Notes: generated by a model from the letters alone, not told the origin. Positions 35,528-47,819 are shown, counted from the stretch's first letter. The stretch is 64,000 nucleotides of DNA from Chrysemys picta bellii (GCF_011386835.1 NC_088800.1:12176572-12240571); one strand, 5' to 3'. Program-made: numbers and translations.

Positions 35528-35808
35528 TTGGGTACATCTTCACTACCCGCCGTATCGGCGGGTAGCAATCGATTTATCCGGGATCGATATATCGCGTCTC
35601 GTTAAGACAAGATATATCGATCCCTGAACGCGCTCACCGTTGACGCCGGGACTCCACTAGAACGAGCGGCGGTAGCGCAGTCGAGGGGGGAGCCGCGGCC
35701 ATCAATCCCGCACCGTCTGGACCCCAAGTAATTCGATCCAAGATACTTTGACTTCAGCTAAGTTGCGTATCTTGGATCGATTTCCCCCCCCAGTGTAGAC
35801 CAGCCCAG
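35528..35808. mobile_element. Palindromic MITE ('gtgtagac' class)
   Basis: It starts near 'GGGTACATCTTCACTACCC' and ends '...AGTGTAGACCAGCCC'. A 10-bp stem with a 3-base loop (CTACCCGCCG/TAT/CGGCGGGTAG) and a longer hairpin built on GGGATCGATATATC and its complement lie in the left half. It has the same terminal type as the element at 31616-31920 but a different interior, so it belongs to a different subfamily. Confidence 0.7.
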
Positions 35809-35809
35809 C

Positions 35810-37050
35810 TTTAAATTCAGTGCTTCTGCCTTCCTGGATCTGCCATTCACACAGAGGTCCATGAGTTAGGTCTGCAGCTGCAGGACAGCCACTCGATTCA
35901 AGAAGCTCTGTACATGGCCGCATTCAGGCTCTGCTCCTGAAGGTGCCAATGCCCAGAGTGAGCATCTCTTTATGGGGCAAGTTTACAGCAATTTGAATAT
36001 TGGAGAGTGAGTTCAAGGTGGGATTATTAACTCTTTGTTTTCAAGCAGCACACAGGTTTAATATCAGGACATGTACTGCTTTGTCGTAGACCTGTGCAAT
36101 TAGCATCCATTTAAAATTTCCAACCGCTGCTGGTGCTGCTGCTGCTTCAGGGTAACCGCGTAGTCTCTTGTGGGGTCTCTTTAAAGTTTGCAGTTGCCGA
36201 GGTTATAAGGGGGAACCAGTGCTAAAAACTCCAGTTGCCTCCACTGATGTTATCTGCGTGACCAGTAATAATAATTCAACCCCATTTCGTACTCCTGGCG
36301 TAGTGTAAAGTGCTTTGTAGCGTTTGGGCCTGAATCCCCTCTGGCCCTGCATCTTGTGAAGTCATTTACACAAGAACACAATGGGTGTCAAATGCAACCA
36401 TTCTGATGGGCTGGCATTTTTGCACTGATGTAAATGACCAGGCCAGGGAAGGGCAATAGAGAATCAGTTCATCCTGGACAGGGATCACTTTACTGGCCAT
36501 TGAAATGCAGTCATTTCTGGGGTGGAACTCAGGTGCTATTCTTCAGCCTGGATTCTACACACCAGTGTCTGTAAGCAAAGAAGGGAAGACTAATGCATGC
36601 AGTTGAAACTATAAAAGGGCAATCACCATAGGCAGAATAATTACTAGACTAAGAATCAGCTCAGGCCCCCTGCCTTAATGACACCTATACTACAGGTTTG
36701 TATTAATATTTGTGAAATCTAATGCAGCTAAAACACCAGCCCCAAACAAACACAACCTGCCAGTGATTTATCCCCTGCCTGGGTTATTTATTTACTTTGC
36801 AAATGCCTCCTCTCTGGCTGATCAGGGGTGAAGTCCCAGCTCCCGGCATTTTTAAGTGGCGCTTCCATGGTCATTGATTAAAATCAGTTTTAAAATGATG
36901 AATTCCTGCAGATTAATACTAATGGGATTATCACCGTGTCTATGGTACAGTCTTCTTGATAAGCACTGATTTAATCAGATCTCAATTAGAGTACATCTTT
37001 AATGCCACAAGAGGAACTGCAAGATTCTGGGACAATTACGTATAAAAAAA
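35810..37050. other. Intergenic, no gene seen
   Basis: The stretch holds only a weak ancient repeat trace at about 36325-36445 ('gggcctgaatcccctctggccc...tgcactgatgtaaatgacc'). No coding frame with a recognisable domain is visible. Confidence 0.5.
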
Positions 37051-37054
37051 TAAT

Positions 37055-37190
37055 AGCTAGCTCTCATTTAGTGCTTTCCAGCCATTGGTTCCAAGTGCTT
37101 TAAAAAGATAGACAAGCATCACACTATCCCCATTTCACAGATAGTGGAACAGCAGCACCGAGATGTTATCTGCCCAAGGTTACATGATGT
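37055..37190 (-). repeat. MIR-like fragment (antisense)
   Basis: 'tttagtgctttccagcc...agtgctttaaaaagatagacaagcatcacactatccccatttcacagatagtggaacagcagcaccgagatgttatctgcccaaggttacatgatgtg' matches the reverse complement of a MIR-type downstream region. Confidence 0.55.
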
Positions 37191-37609
37191 GTATTTAAGG
37201 ACAGCTAATAGAGGTGGTCAGGTATTTTCCATCCATTTTTTTTCCTATGGAAAAATGCAGTTTTTGCAAAATTGACATTGTCTGCAAGAAAACTTCTGTT
37301 TTGCCAAAATTTTCCAACTTTCCATCAAGAAAATAATATTTTGTTTCAAGCCCGGATGACTCTAATTGAAATGTTTTGTTTCAGGTGTGTTCAGCCGAGA
37401 TGCCCTGTGCCCATGCTGCAGCCTGGCTTATTTGGAGGGGGTTTGAACCCCAGTAGTGCATCATGGGAGTCACATGACCACAGTGTATCCTGGGAGATGT
37501 AGTCCAGCTGAGAAACCTGGCCAATAGAGGAGAATGGGAACATGAGGCAGCTGAACTACTAATCCAATGAGGCATCACACCAACTCAAAGGGACATAAAT
37601 TAGTGTCAA

Positions 37610-37776
37610 GTATCAGGGGGTAGCCGTGTTAGTCTGTATCTACAAAAACAACAAGGAGTCTGGTGGCACCTTAAAGACTAACAGATTTATTTGGGCATAA
37701 GCTTTCGTGGGTAAAAACCTCACTTTTGCATCCGAAGAAGTGAGGTTTTTACCCACGAAAGCTTATACCCAAATAA
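37610..37776 (+). mobile_element. Retroposon with inverted tail and 15-bp target duplication
   Basis: The repeat begins 'gtatcagggggtagccgtgttagtctgtatctac', followed by 'ggagtctggtggcaccttaaagactaacagatttatttgggcataagctttcgtgg', a family frequent in reptile genomes. Its tail segment (37685-37725) is repeated in inverted orientation at 37738-37778, 41 bp with one mismatch, after a 12-base junction. Perfect 15-bp direct repeats ATAAATTAGTGTCAA flank it at 37595-37609 and 37777-37791. Long duplications indicate LINE-type target-primed insertion. The inverted tail looks like twin priming or template switching. The family name is not assigned. Confidence 0.8.
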
Positions 37777-37791
37777 ATAAATTAGTGTCAA

Positions 37792-39984
37792 ACCTAGCCA
37801 AAATAAAGCATTCTGACATTGCTGGAACTTTCTGTTGTATGAAAAATTGATATTTTTGTCCTGATTCAGGATGAAAAGAGATGTTAAAATAGCAGAATTT
37901 CCTGTAGGATGAAAAAGCCAATTTTGCCCTGAAAACGCATGTTGAAATATCAGATTTTTCTACAGGACGGCAATTCTGATTTTTGAGGCGTTCTACTGGC
38001 CAGAGTAGGTGTTGCACAGCCCTCTACTGGGCAGAATTGGAACCGCTCACATGCTGTGTACTGCTAACAACTCCTGTCTCTTGAGTGGCTCTTTGAGCAG
38101 TAAGGTCTCCACTGTTGCCCTGAAGTTCTGAGTGGCCAAACTATGCAGCCTAATGACTACTGGCTGGGTTCATAGGAGGATACAGATTTTCTTACAGTGC
38201 ATGTGTGGTAGATGCTTGCTAATGCAGACTGTCATTCTTTTGTGTGAATCTCAAACTGTCTCCCCGCTCCTCACCCATGGCTTACGAGTAGGCTTGGAAG
38301 GATTTGATTTTTCTCAGCAAGCATTTGTAAATATCAATTTCACTGTGTACACACAAACTGGTGAAACCATATTTCTATCCATAATTGAAATGTACAGACA
38401 GGCAAAGTAAGGGAAATGCTGTTTGAGAACTTAGGAGAGTTTGGTTTAAGGCTGTTTACTTTTATATATTTTGATAATTATTGACTCATCCCCATCCTGC
38501 ACGGCTGGTCCCCTCCATAAATTTCCCACAACTATGAAAATTTAAATCAATTGAGAAAAAAACAACAACCCTTTAACACCTTAATTTTGTGCAACAGAGA
38601 AAAATTGAAAAAAATGCTTAAATAAACATTGATAGTATGTTGAAATTATAAAAAAATTGAATTCTGCCAAGACTACTTATTAATGAGATGAGACCAGTCC
38701 AAGACTTCATTAATTTTTTTTTCCTCAGTGCATTATGAACTATTATAATAAATAATTAAAATGACGGCTGTCAAAACAAATGGCCCAAGTCCACTTTGGC
38801 AATGCTGTGAAACATCAACCCTTCTGGTCTTGTGGTTTATTTATTATTGTGTATTGCATACTGCTCAGCAACGTACAGTGTCGAATAACTGGCAACGAGT
38901 TTCCCAGTCATTAGTTCAAATTAGTGAGGCTCTGATGATACCGAGAATGGTGACATCTGGTTGTGGAGAAAGTTTCAGTCTGACCCTTGATGCAGTCAGA
39001 ACAGTGGTTCATTTTATTCTTATTTTTTTGGAAAGAGACGCAAAGACAGAACAGTTACATAAAAGTATCAACTCCAAGTGCCTGGCTCTTTTGCAATCAG
39101 AGAATGTTCTTTCTGTTCGGACCTACAGCTTCCTATTGATGGCATATAGTGATATTTTAAATCGCCTTGACTTTCTTTAGCCTTTTGCTCCCGTGAGCTA
39201 CGTGTCGCACCTTAAAATCCTAGACGCTGCTCTCTTTGTGCAGGTCCCAGCCATTCTTTTGCTCCGCTTGGGCTCGGTGCAGTGGGTGTTCTGGATCACT
39301 GGCTCCATTGTTGACACAGTTTCACCAGAAACGTGGGAGTCAGGGGACTGAGTCAACAGCAGCAAACAAAACTTAGTGTTGGAAACACAAAGCAAAGGTT
39401 CATATTGGTCCAGGGAGCATGAGGGGCTGGAAGCAATTAAAAGGCTCTTGTTAGGAAAGCAGCAGGTGTCTCTGACAAGACTTGTCAGTCCTTGCTCTCT
39501 CCCTGCCTTTTCACACCATTATTTCTCCATCTTTCACCCCATGTAGAAGCTACCTGGCAGAAGCACTTGGCAGCTGCGGCCATCTCACCACTATTACCCT
39601 TCACTTCATGACACCACCTTGACTGCAGCACTCCCAGTCCCTCCTCATCACCGCAGTTTGCCTGCAGCGTTTGGTTTGCTGCAGGCACTAACATGAAGAG
39701 GCAGAACTGATGAGAACAATGGGACAAAGGGAATAGCAGCCAACCAAGCTGCAACTTCAGGACTGCAATTTCCCCCCCAGGCCAGCTACTTTTCCCCTGA
39801 GAGGCGGCTCACTTTCCCATGCTGAAATGGCTTCTGATGGTGAGGGCCCAGAGCCAGGAGCCGTGTCAGAGGATTTGTTTTGTGCGGGGAGGGAGAAAAC
39901 ATACAGCCTCACACATGCCTGCAGGAGGCTCCTTCTCTTATGCCAGGCAGATAGTCTGAGTCATAAGCAGAGCGCAGCAAGGCC
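37792..39984. other. Intergenic, no gene seen
   Basis: This includes an AT-rich stretch (38430-38760) and a 139-codon open frame at 38761-39180 with no recognisable domain, no repeats and no supporting gene structure. I see nothing else. Confidence 0.45.
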
Positions 39985-41326
39985 CAGCAATGTTGCCAAC
40001 TCTCACAATTTTATTGCCAGTCTCCTGGAATTATAGAAATATAGGACTGGAAGGGACCTTGATAGGGCGTCTAGCCCTGCCTCCTGCATTGAGGCAGGAC
40101 TAAGTATTATCTTCTAGACCAGCGTTTCTCAAAACTTCTTGTCCTTTCCTCAGTGGTTAAAGAGCAATTTATCACCCTCCTCTTTATAACAACCTTTTAC
40201 ATACTTAACAATTGTTATCAGGTTTTGGTATCAGGTATTACTGTACTTAACGATTGTTATCTCTTCTCCAGACTAAACAAACCCAGTTTTTTCCAATCTT
40301 TCTTCATAGTTCATGTTTTCTAGATCTTTAATTATTTTCGTTGCTCTTCTCTGGGACTTCCTCCAGTTTGTCCACATCTTTCCTGAAGTCTGGTGTCCAG
40401 AACTGGGCAAAACACTCCAGTTGAAGCCTTATCAGCGCGGAGTTGAGCAGAAGAATTACTTCTCGTGAGTTGCTTACAACACTCCTGCTAATACATCCGA
40501 GATTGATGTTTGCTTTTTTTTTGCAACAGTGTTACACTGTTGACTCATTGTTAATTTGTGATCCACTGTAACCCCCAGATCCTTTTCTGCAGTACACCTT
40601 CCGAGGCAGTCCTTTCCCATTTTGTATTTGTACAACTGATTAGTCCTTTGTAAGTGACGTGTAGTACTTTGCATTTGTTCTTATTGAATTTCACCCTATT
40701 TATTTCAGGGCATTTCTCCAGTTTGTCAAGATCACTTTGAATTCTAATCCTGTCCTCCAGCTTGCATCCTCTCCCTGCTTGGTATCCTCCGCAAACAGGG
40801 TACTTTCTATGCCATTATACACACAATTTCTGAAGATATTGAATAGAACTGGACCCTGGCCAGATCCCTGCAGATCCCCACTTGATATGCCCTTCCAGCT
40901 TGACTGAGAATCATTGATAACTATTCTCTGTGTATGGTTTTCCAACCAATTGTGCACCCACCTTATGCTAGGTTAGTCTAGGCTATTTTCCCTAGTTTAT
41001 TTATGAGAAGATCATGTGAGACATTATCAAAAGCCTTAGTAAAGTTGAGATATATTACATCTACTTTGGGCGTATTTCTTAAAGCCCCAGCTCCTGGAGC
41101 CATGTGATTATGTGAGACAGCTTTTTTTACAAAAAAAAAAAAAAGTTCCTCATGGTTGTAGGAAAAGGCTTAAAAATCTGGCTCTAAATAGTTAAAAAGA
41201 ACAGATGGGAAAGAAGAACCAACAATTATAATTTTTAAAAATCTCATGATTTTGAAACCAGTCTTATAATTTTTGGGGGCCAGACTCATGGCTTTTGAAT
41301 GTGTGGGGCTGGCAATACTGCAATCT
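39985..41326. mobile_element. Old DNA transposon split by a CR1 insertion
   Basis: The flanks 39985-40023 ('cagcaatgttgccaactctcacaattttattgcc') and 41090-41326 ('...ctcatgattttgaaacc...gggggccagactcatggctttt...ggggctggcaatactg') look like two ends of one element with imperfect inverted termini (CAGcAaTGTTGCCAaC / GctGGCAATAcTG). The CR1 at about 40024-41090 lies between them. No target duplication could be confirmed. Confidence 0.45.
40024..41090 (-). mobile_element. CR1 LINE, antisense, decayed
   Basis: On the minus strand this reads CR1 reverse transcriptase. 40700-40957 encodes NWLENHTQRIVIND, then GSGQGPVLFNIF and FAEDTK, where the catalytic FADD box has become FAED. 40474-40674 encodes AEKDLGVTVDHKLTMSQQCN, the post-RT region typical of avian/turtle CR1. 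The + strand begins 'ttatagaaatataggactggaagggaccttgatagg', the complement of the CR1 3' end. Frameshifts separate the pieces, so it is inactive. Confidence 0.85.
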
Positions 41327-41375
41327 TAATAAGGGACAGATGTACAGCTTTCCCTAGGTCATCTTCCCTGCTGAT

Positions 41376-41461
41376 TGAATTATAGAATATCAGGGTTGGA
41401 AGGGACCTCAGGAGGTCATCTAGTCCACCCCCCTGCTCAAAGCAGGACCAATCCCCAGACA
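41376..41461 (-). repeat. CR1 3' end (antisense)
   Basis: 'gaattatagaatatcagggttggaagggacctcaggaggtcatctagtccacccccctgctcaaagcaggaccaatcccc' is the reverse complement of a turtle CR1 3' tail, immediately followed by an antisense SINE. Confidence 0.85.
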
Positions 41462-41462
41462 G

Positions 41463-41556
41463 ATTTTTGCCCCAGATCCCTAAATGGGTCCCTCAAGGAT
41501 TGAGCTCACAACCCTGGGTTTAACAGGATAATGCTCAAACCATTGAGCTATCCCTC
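41463..41556 (-). mobile_element. Cryptodiran turtle SINE, partial, antisense
   Basis: 'tttttgccccagatccctaaatgggtccctcaaggattgagctcacaaccctgggtttaacaggataatgctcaaaccattgagctatccct' is the reverse complement of the SINE head and first body segment. The tail domain is absent. Confidence 0.85.
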
Positions 41557-41737
41557 TAGAGCTCTGAAATGCTTTGGGCAACAGGTGCATTCTGGGATAC
41601 AGTGGGACAGACCAGGGGAATTTGATCTTTCCTCTAGCCTCCGGGATGTATCCCACAATCCACTGGGAAAATTGACTAGCATGCCATGAGCCTGGAAGCA
41701 GAGCAAGGAGCTCTGGGATACCTGTCCACATTAAAGT

Positions 41738-41862
41738 TAGGGTGAGCAGACAGCAAATATGAAAAATCGGGATGGGGGGGGAAGGGGGTAGTAGGAGCCT
41801 ATATAAAAAAAGACCCAAAAATTGGGACTGTCCCTATATAATTGGGACATCTGGTCACCCTA
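41738..41862. mobile_element. hAT MITE, second copy of the TAGGGTGACC family
   Basis: The termini are TAGGGTGAGCAGACAG and CATCTGGTCACCCTA, with nearly identical 8-bp flanks ATTAAAGT (41730-41737) and ATTACAGT (41863-41870). The body 'gggactgtccctatataattgggaca' is related to the copy at 25213-25325. This copy is more diverged. Confidence 0.8.
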
Positions 41863-41870
41863 ATTACAGT

Positions 41871-44800
41871 TGATGCAAGACATAGCAGAGAGCACACACA
41901 GTGGGCTGGGTTACATTGATGTAGGCTGTATCAGTGCAGTTTGTGTGTCTAGACGAGCCCTCCCCACGTGGACTAGGACTAGGAGTGGGGGAGGATTTGT
42001 CTTCAGCTGATACGTGACGTATTGGCTGCTCTGGAAGGCGGGATGCCAGTCTGGACATCCTAATGGTCTGTGACCACTCCTAAGCTCCTGGGTTTGGTGC
42101 TTTTAATTTGAGCTGGACTGTGTGGGCTTGGGCCGGTCTCGGCGGTTCACTGCAATGATACAACTAGCTTGGGACTGAGCCCAGCTGCTCTCAGCTTTGG
42201 GTGTTCCGTGAATATCACCCTCTCGCCACCCTGGGAAAGGGCCAGCAGCCGCTTTCCAGCAATGCTAGAGTGGTCATAACATAGGCCAGGGAGTAGAGCA
42301 GTTTCTGGCTCGGCCACTAACTTGCTGTGTGACTTGGGATGAAATGTTCCAACTCGGGTGCCTGACTTTAGGCACTCAGTATTTTGACACTTAAATAAGT
42401 CGTTCCCAGAGGTGCAGAGCACCTGCCGCTCCCACTGAAAATCAGGCTCTATATTTAGGCATCTCTATATGGATTTAGGTGTTTTAGGAATGGAAATTTT
42501 GGCTAAAACCCCTCTGGGCCTCAGTTTCTTCCATCTGTACAATGAAGGTGATGATATTGTCCCCCCTTGTAGAGTGCTCGGAGATCCAGGTGTGAGAAGC
42601 GCTGTGCACGTTTTAAGGGGAGTGTGTATTTCCTAAGGTACCTATGGCATTTAGGAGCCCAAGTCCCATGGACAGCCAGTAGGACTTCCACTATTAATGC
42701 CTGAGGTGCTTTTGAAAATCTCTAAAGAGACTAGTTTCAGGCCTCATCCCTCATTGCCATAGCAGCAGTGAGAGCGCTTTGCTGGGATGCCGGCCTGACC
42801 TTTCCCACCCCCACCCCACCAATCAATAAATGAGCAGGAGTTCTCCAGCCCAGGCTGCAAGCTGCCAATGGAACTTGGCCTCCCTCTGCTCCGGTGCTCT
42901 CCATACATAAGGCAGGGTGATTCTCTATTCCAGAATTAGCATAACTTCAGAGAGGGCATCCTACCACTTGAGTGGCTGATTGAACTCATTTCTGGGCAGA
43001 GGTGAGTGGCGGATCCTGCTGGCTTCTCTTCAAGGAACATCCCAACAGCCTGCATTGTTCTATTTCCTTTCCCTTCAAGGATCCCGCTGAACCTGTCAGG
43101 TAGTTTTCAAATGTCAGCTCCTCCGGGACTTGTTAAAATACTTCATCGATGCTCCTCTTCCTCTGCAGAGCTGCCCTTTCACTCATCTGTTCTGTCGCTA
43201 CCTGACTCGGATCGCTTTGGCAGAAAGGTTTCCATAGTGATCTCAGTTTCAGCTCAGCCAAAAAAAAAAATTCAAATCCAGCTTCTGTATCTTAAGTGTG
43301 TCTTTTAAAGGACCCAGTGTGAGGCCAGCCAAGGCCAGGGGTCACCTACATTCAGCGAGGCAGGTTTGTGTCCCCAAGACAGTTTCGTTGTCTACTAATT
43401 TATGCTGCTTCCTTGCTTCTCCTTACCCCTTCACTGTGCCCTTTATGCCTGGGTAAAATGGTCAGGTGTTAGTCGTGGTAGTAGTATTAAAAACCACCTC
43501 TCTGCAAAATGTCAATCTGCCTTTCCAAAAGGATTTGTTTGCAGCACTCATCTAAACTGTGCTGTCCAATGTCAGAAGTGGCTGTATAATGAGGATCTGT
43601 CAGAAGCCCTAATTGGATGGGTATTCAATGGGTTTTTTGTTTTTTTATGGTTGTTGTTTTATCCTTGGGACTCTGTTTTCGCAGCGATTCTCATTAGCTT
43701 TGAAAATTTAATCTTCTTTTAAAGTACAAGCTTAGGGCCCCTCGCTCCTCAAGAGCTGCTCCGAGGCACAACAGCTACTGGTGCCGGGCAGGATAGCTCT
43801 TTGCATTCCCCCTGCTGTTAGAGAGAAGATCCACAGGCAGGATCTCAGCAAGAGCAAGGAGTGCAATTTCTGTCCATGTCCAGGGCTCTCGCTACCAAAG
43901 GGAAGTCTAAATATCACAGGGAAAGCAAACCAAACCTCTCTGAAGATGCAATTTGCAGTTCTGACTCCACCGGCTTCAGAGCAGCAGCCTGACTCCCTCT
44001 CCAGTGGGGCATAAATGCACGTGATGCTGCCCTGTCTTGTGTTCATTTCATGGAGAGGGAATGGAAAGGGATTTCTGAGTACTCAAAGTAAAAGCTAAGG
44101 TTTGGTCCCATTGTCAAGGGCAATAGGGTAAGTATGGCGGTGGAGTGAGAGATAGTGAATGGGCAGGAGGAAGGTGCCCTCTCATGAGACCCTGGAAGAC
44201 AGACCGTGCCATGCCATCAGATGCCTAGTTCTAAGACTCCCATCGGTAAAGTATTTGGCCACCACTAGGGAAAGGTGAAGATAAAAAGGTCATTCCCAGA
44301 TGGGCAGCAGCCGTTACCTGCTGTGATATTTACTATGCCCTTGAGTCTGCAGCAATCATGTTGATAATATAATAGTTGTTAATCAATGGCAAAGACCTGG
44401 CAACCTCACCATGCTGTACAACTCTCCTTGTCTCTTCCAAATGGGCAAGGATCCTTCCTTCGCTCTCTGCAACAGCCTCGCTGGGCTTCATTAGCTTCCC
44501 GACTTTGATCAAACCCTCTCTCTCTTCCCTAGTCTGGGCTGAGACAACTTCTAACTCCCGTGTCTACACTCCGGGAAGTATCTGTGGCTGAGAATGGGTG
44601 CAGAAGAACATGGTTTAAATGCAGAGGTGGCCACAAACATGAAATACTATTTCTGTTCAGAAATCAGAACTGTGCAATCCCTAAACCAGCCCACCCCAAA
44701 TCATACCCCCTGTTGTCCATCAGACATATCCACTGCCCTGCCTCAGCCCCATCTCATTCCCAGCTATTCCCTCCAGCACACAGCACAACCTGCATTACAG

Positions 44801-45805
44801 CGCTGGTATCCATGGACCTAGACTGTCATTGATTATGAAGCCCCCAGGTCACTTGTCTCTGAGGGGCTGTACAGACAGGATCCTGCACGCCACTACATTG
44901 TGCACCAAATGCTTTGTAACAGAAAGACCTCTCAAAGGGTTTATGCCTCCATATGAAATAATGTCAAAACGTGCTATATAAATGAGCCCTCTTTGATGTT
45001 CTTGCCTAAAAAAATGGATAGCAGATGATTTTTTTAAAACGTTCGGGTTTTCCAAACCAGCTTATTGCATTTTTTAATTGCAATCTCAAGAGTGCCATAA
45101 AAATACCCACATCACAGCTGCAATTGTTTCCATTCCCTATTTCACAGTAAAAACCCACCGATAAATGGAACATACCCCCCGATCAGCCTCCTTTGCCCCC
45201 TCCCTCACACAGGCTAATAAAGGACCCACAGTGTTAATAAATCCGTTAGCCAAGAAATGGTTTCTGTTCTGACACCCATGTAACACCTTCTCTTCCCCGT
45301 CTCTATCCCTAATTGCATTTCATTTAACACACGTAATTACCGAAATGACTTCTTCCAAAAATAAACTGTGGGGTATTCAGAGCCGCCTTGCTTCTCAGCA
45401 TTAGGGTTGTTTTCAGCCAAGAAATCTGTGCCTTTCAGCTCTCTCTTGGCAAGCTCAGGTGCAGGCCAAAGCACTTGTGATTCTTCCCCACCAATACAGT
45501 CCTAGAAAAACCAGGAGCTGGAGTAGGTGAGACACAATGGTCACAAACCATGATGTTTGCTGTGTCATTAAGCATTTGTTGTGGTGCCTTGAGTCAGCAA
45601 CCTCAACAATTCATCAGGTCTCAAGCCAGAAATAAAGGTGCGGGAGGAAATCAGGCCATGGTAATTTCCCCAAGCTAAAGAGCTAACATGCATAACAATA
45701 AATTAGGTGGATTGAGGTTTACCAGATGGCTATGAACACGCGTGGAGGCTGACACAACAGTTCTCATGGTGGGTGGCCCAGATGGCCGCCCATGGACTTT
45801 AAATC
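41871..45805. other. Intergenic, no gene seen
   Basis: A MITE terminus ('gtgtgtctagacgagccct') is seen near 41942-41961. A split MIR-like core is at 42295-42330 and 42505-42560. The remainder has no feature I can support. Several 70-110-codon frames are present with no domain. Confidence 0.45.
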
Positions 45806-45995
45806 AGTTGGCCTGTGGAACTCCTTGCCAGAGATGGTGTGAAGGCCAAGACCATAACAGGGTTCAAAAAAGAACTAGATAGATTCATGGAGGATAGGTC
45901 CATCAATGGCTATTAGCCAGGATGGGCAGGGATGGTGTCCCTAGCCTCTGTTTGCCAGAAGCTGGGAACGGGTGACAGGGGATGGATCATATGTC
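45806..45995 (+). repeat. CR1 LINE 3' fragment, sense
   Basis: 'ggcctgtggaactccttgccagag.tggtgtgaaggccaag' encodes the CR1 C-terminal LWNSLPE region. It is followed by 'aactagatagattcatggaggataggtccatcaatggctattagccaggatgggcagggatggtgtccctagcctctgtttgccagaagctggga', the standard CR1 3' UTR, and is truncated before the terminal repeats. Confidence 0.88.
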
Positions 45996-47819
45996 CCATG
46001 CAATTCTACAAAGACCCCTTCAATGAAAAATTTCCAACCGGGGTTTCTAAAAATCAGGCTCCAAAGGTGCCCCTCAGTCTTTAGAATGGAAGTGCAATCT
46101 TCACAGACACAGGTTCCATTGAAATCCATGGGCGCTTTATCACTGAGTTCAATGGGGCCAGGATTTCACGGTGTGTCCCCCAGTATGGATTGGCTTCTCA
46201 GTGCAAGATGCAGCACTGCATGCTGGGACCTGTAGTTTTTGTAGCCTCTGCATGAAAGGTAAGGGTGGCTGCAAGCTGGTCCACTGTTTTGCAAACTGGG
46301 CATAACTGTAAAGCTCCTGGCCCCAGGGTCCTCGGTTGAACAAAATTCGTCTGCCCCCGAGTTATGTGTATGTCCAGAAACAGAGGAGCTTCAAGACTGC
46401 GCTGCTCAACTCTCCTCTTGAATTTGCAATTGAAGCCTTCCTGACTGGTGCTTAAAAGCCTCTGTAACTCTGATCACAGATGGAGCGTACACGCCACATT
46501 ATTGAAGTTGAAGGGCACAGCTTAGTTTCTGGGGAATAATAGGATGAAATAATTTGATAGAGACCAGCTAGATTTTTTTTTAAATGTTCTGTTCCTCCAA
46601 GGGTGCTGTTGAACATCCAACATCCAACCACCCCCATAACTAACTCATTATTATGCACCAAGCGGGTGCCTCTAAAATCAAATGGGGTACAAAAGATGGG
46701 CATTTAGTGCCATTACTTTCAATAGTTTTATACAATATTTGAATCATTGGCTCTCTCCTCTTGTTTTGGAGGAATACCAAAGCTAGATGAATGTATTAGC
46801 ATTAAAAGCCATTCATGGGGCCTGGCCAGGCCTGCCTACCAGATGGAGGCCCTTATGTTTTGGCATCACATCCATATGGAAGACTAATATGCAGTCCAGG
46901 AATAGAATGTGTTATTTCTCCTCTTCCTAGCAATCTCCAATCCAAAGGCTCTTTCAAGTCAAGCAAGTTCATCTGGAACTTGTACAGCAAGATGCTATAA
47001 GACTGAGGGTCCAGGCAAAATATTTTTCTTTTTTTGTAGTTAAACTGGAAGCCTAAATTGCACCATTTCCTTGAAAGCAGCATGTCAGGTTTTGATTGTG
47101 CCATTTAAAAGGCCCTATAAACACACTCAAAGCCTGTCATCACAGCAGCCAGGGGTTCAAATCAGCCAGAGGCCACATAGGAACATGGAGTGTTACTTCA
47201 GCCTCATCGCGAGTGGGACATTCTCCAAACAACCCTGCAGCTGGATACATACCAGCAGGCGTTAGTCACTGGAGACTCAGACCCGGCATAGCAGGGGGTG
47301 TTGCACTTCTGTCCATTCCCTGTCTGTACCTAGCTCTATCAGGCCGCCTTATTCATGACCACTTCAAATGATAAGGACAGATTCTGTGCTGATGTAAATT
47401 CACTGGTGCTATGTCTGGTTGCATCAGCTGAGGATCTGGTCCATACCCTGTTCTTTTTTGGTGAATGCAGTGACTGAATTGTGTTTGTTACAGTACGGTT
47501 CATGGAAGCGGTGAAGGTTTCTGCAGCCGAGTTCTAACCAAGGTGTACAATATTTTAATCTCAGGGCATCAAACCCCTTATGACTGTATTCAGTAAGCCA
47601 AAACTCTGCTCCCATTGACACCACGAAAGGATTGCTGCCTGTGGCCCATTAACCCATATGCTACACTGTACATTAGGGTCCAGGAAAATGTTACTCCAAA
47701 GATGTGTCTAATAGTGAAATTGCTCCCAGGTACCTGCCTTCATGAAACAAGGACCAAGAAACACACTGGTCTAACCAGCCCCCAGGAACCACGGTGGTGG
47801 TAAACTCCTTCCATGCTGG
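45996..47819. other. Intergenic, no gene seen
   Basis: The stretch holds an ancient repeat trace at 46095-46180 ('ccattgaaatccatggg...gagttcaatggggccaggattt') and a ZNF143-like motif at 46218-46237. No coding domain is recognisable. Confidence 0.45.

Noticed and set aside
38761..39180. 139-codon open frame
   Set aside because: There is no recognisable domain, no splice context and no promoter signal. It sits in AT-rich intergenic DNA, so it is most likely chance.
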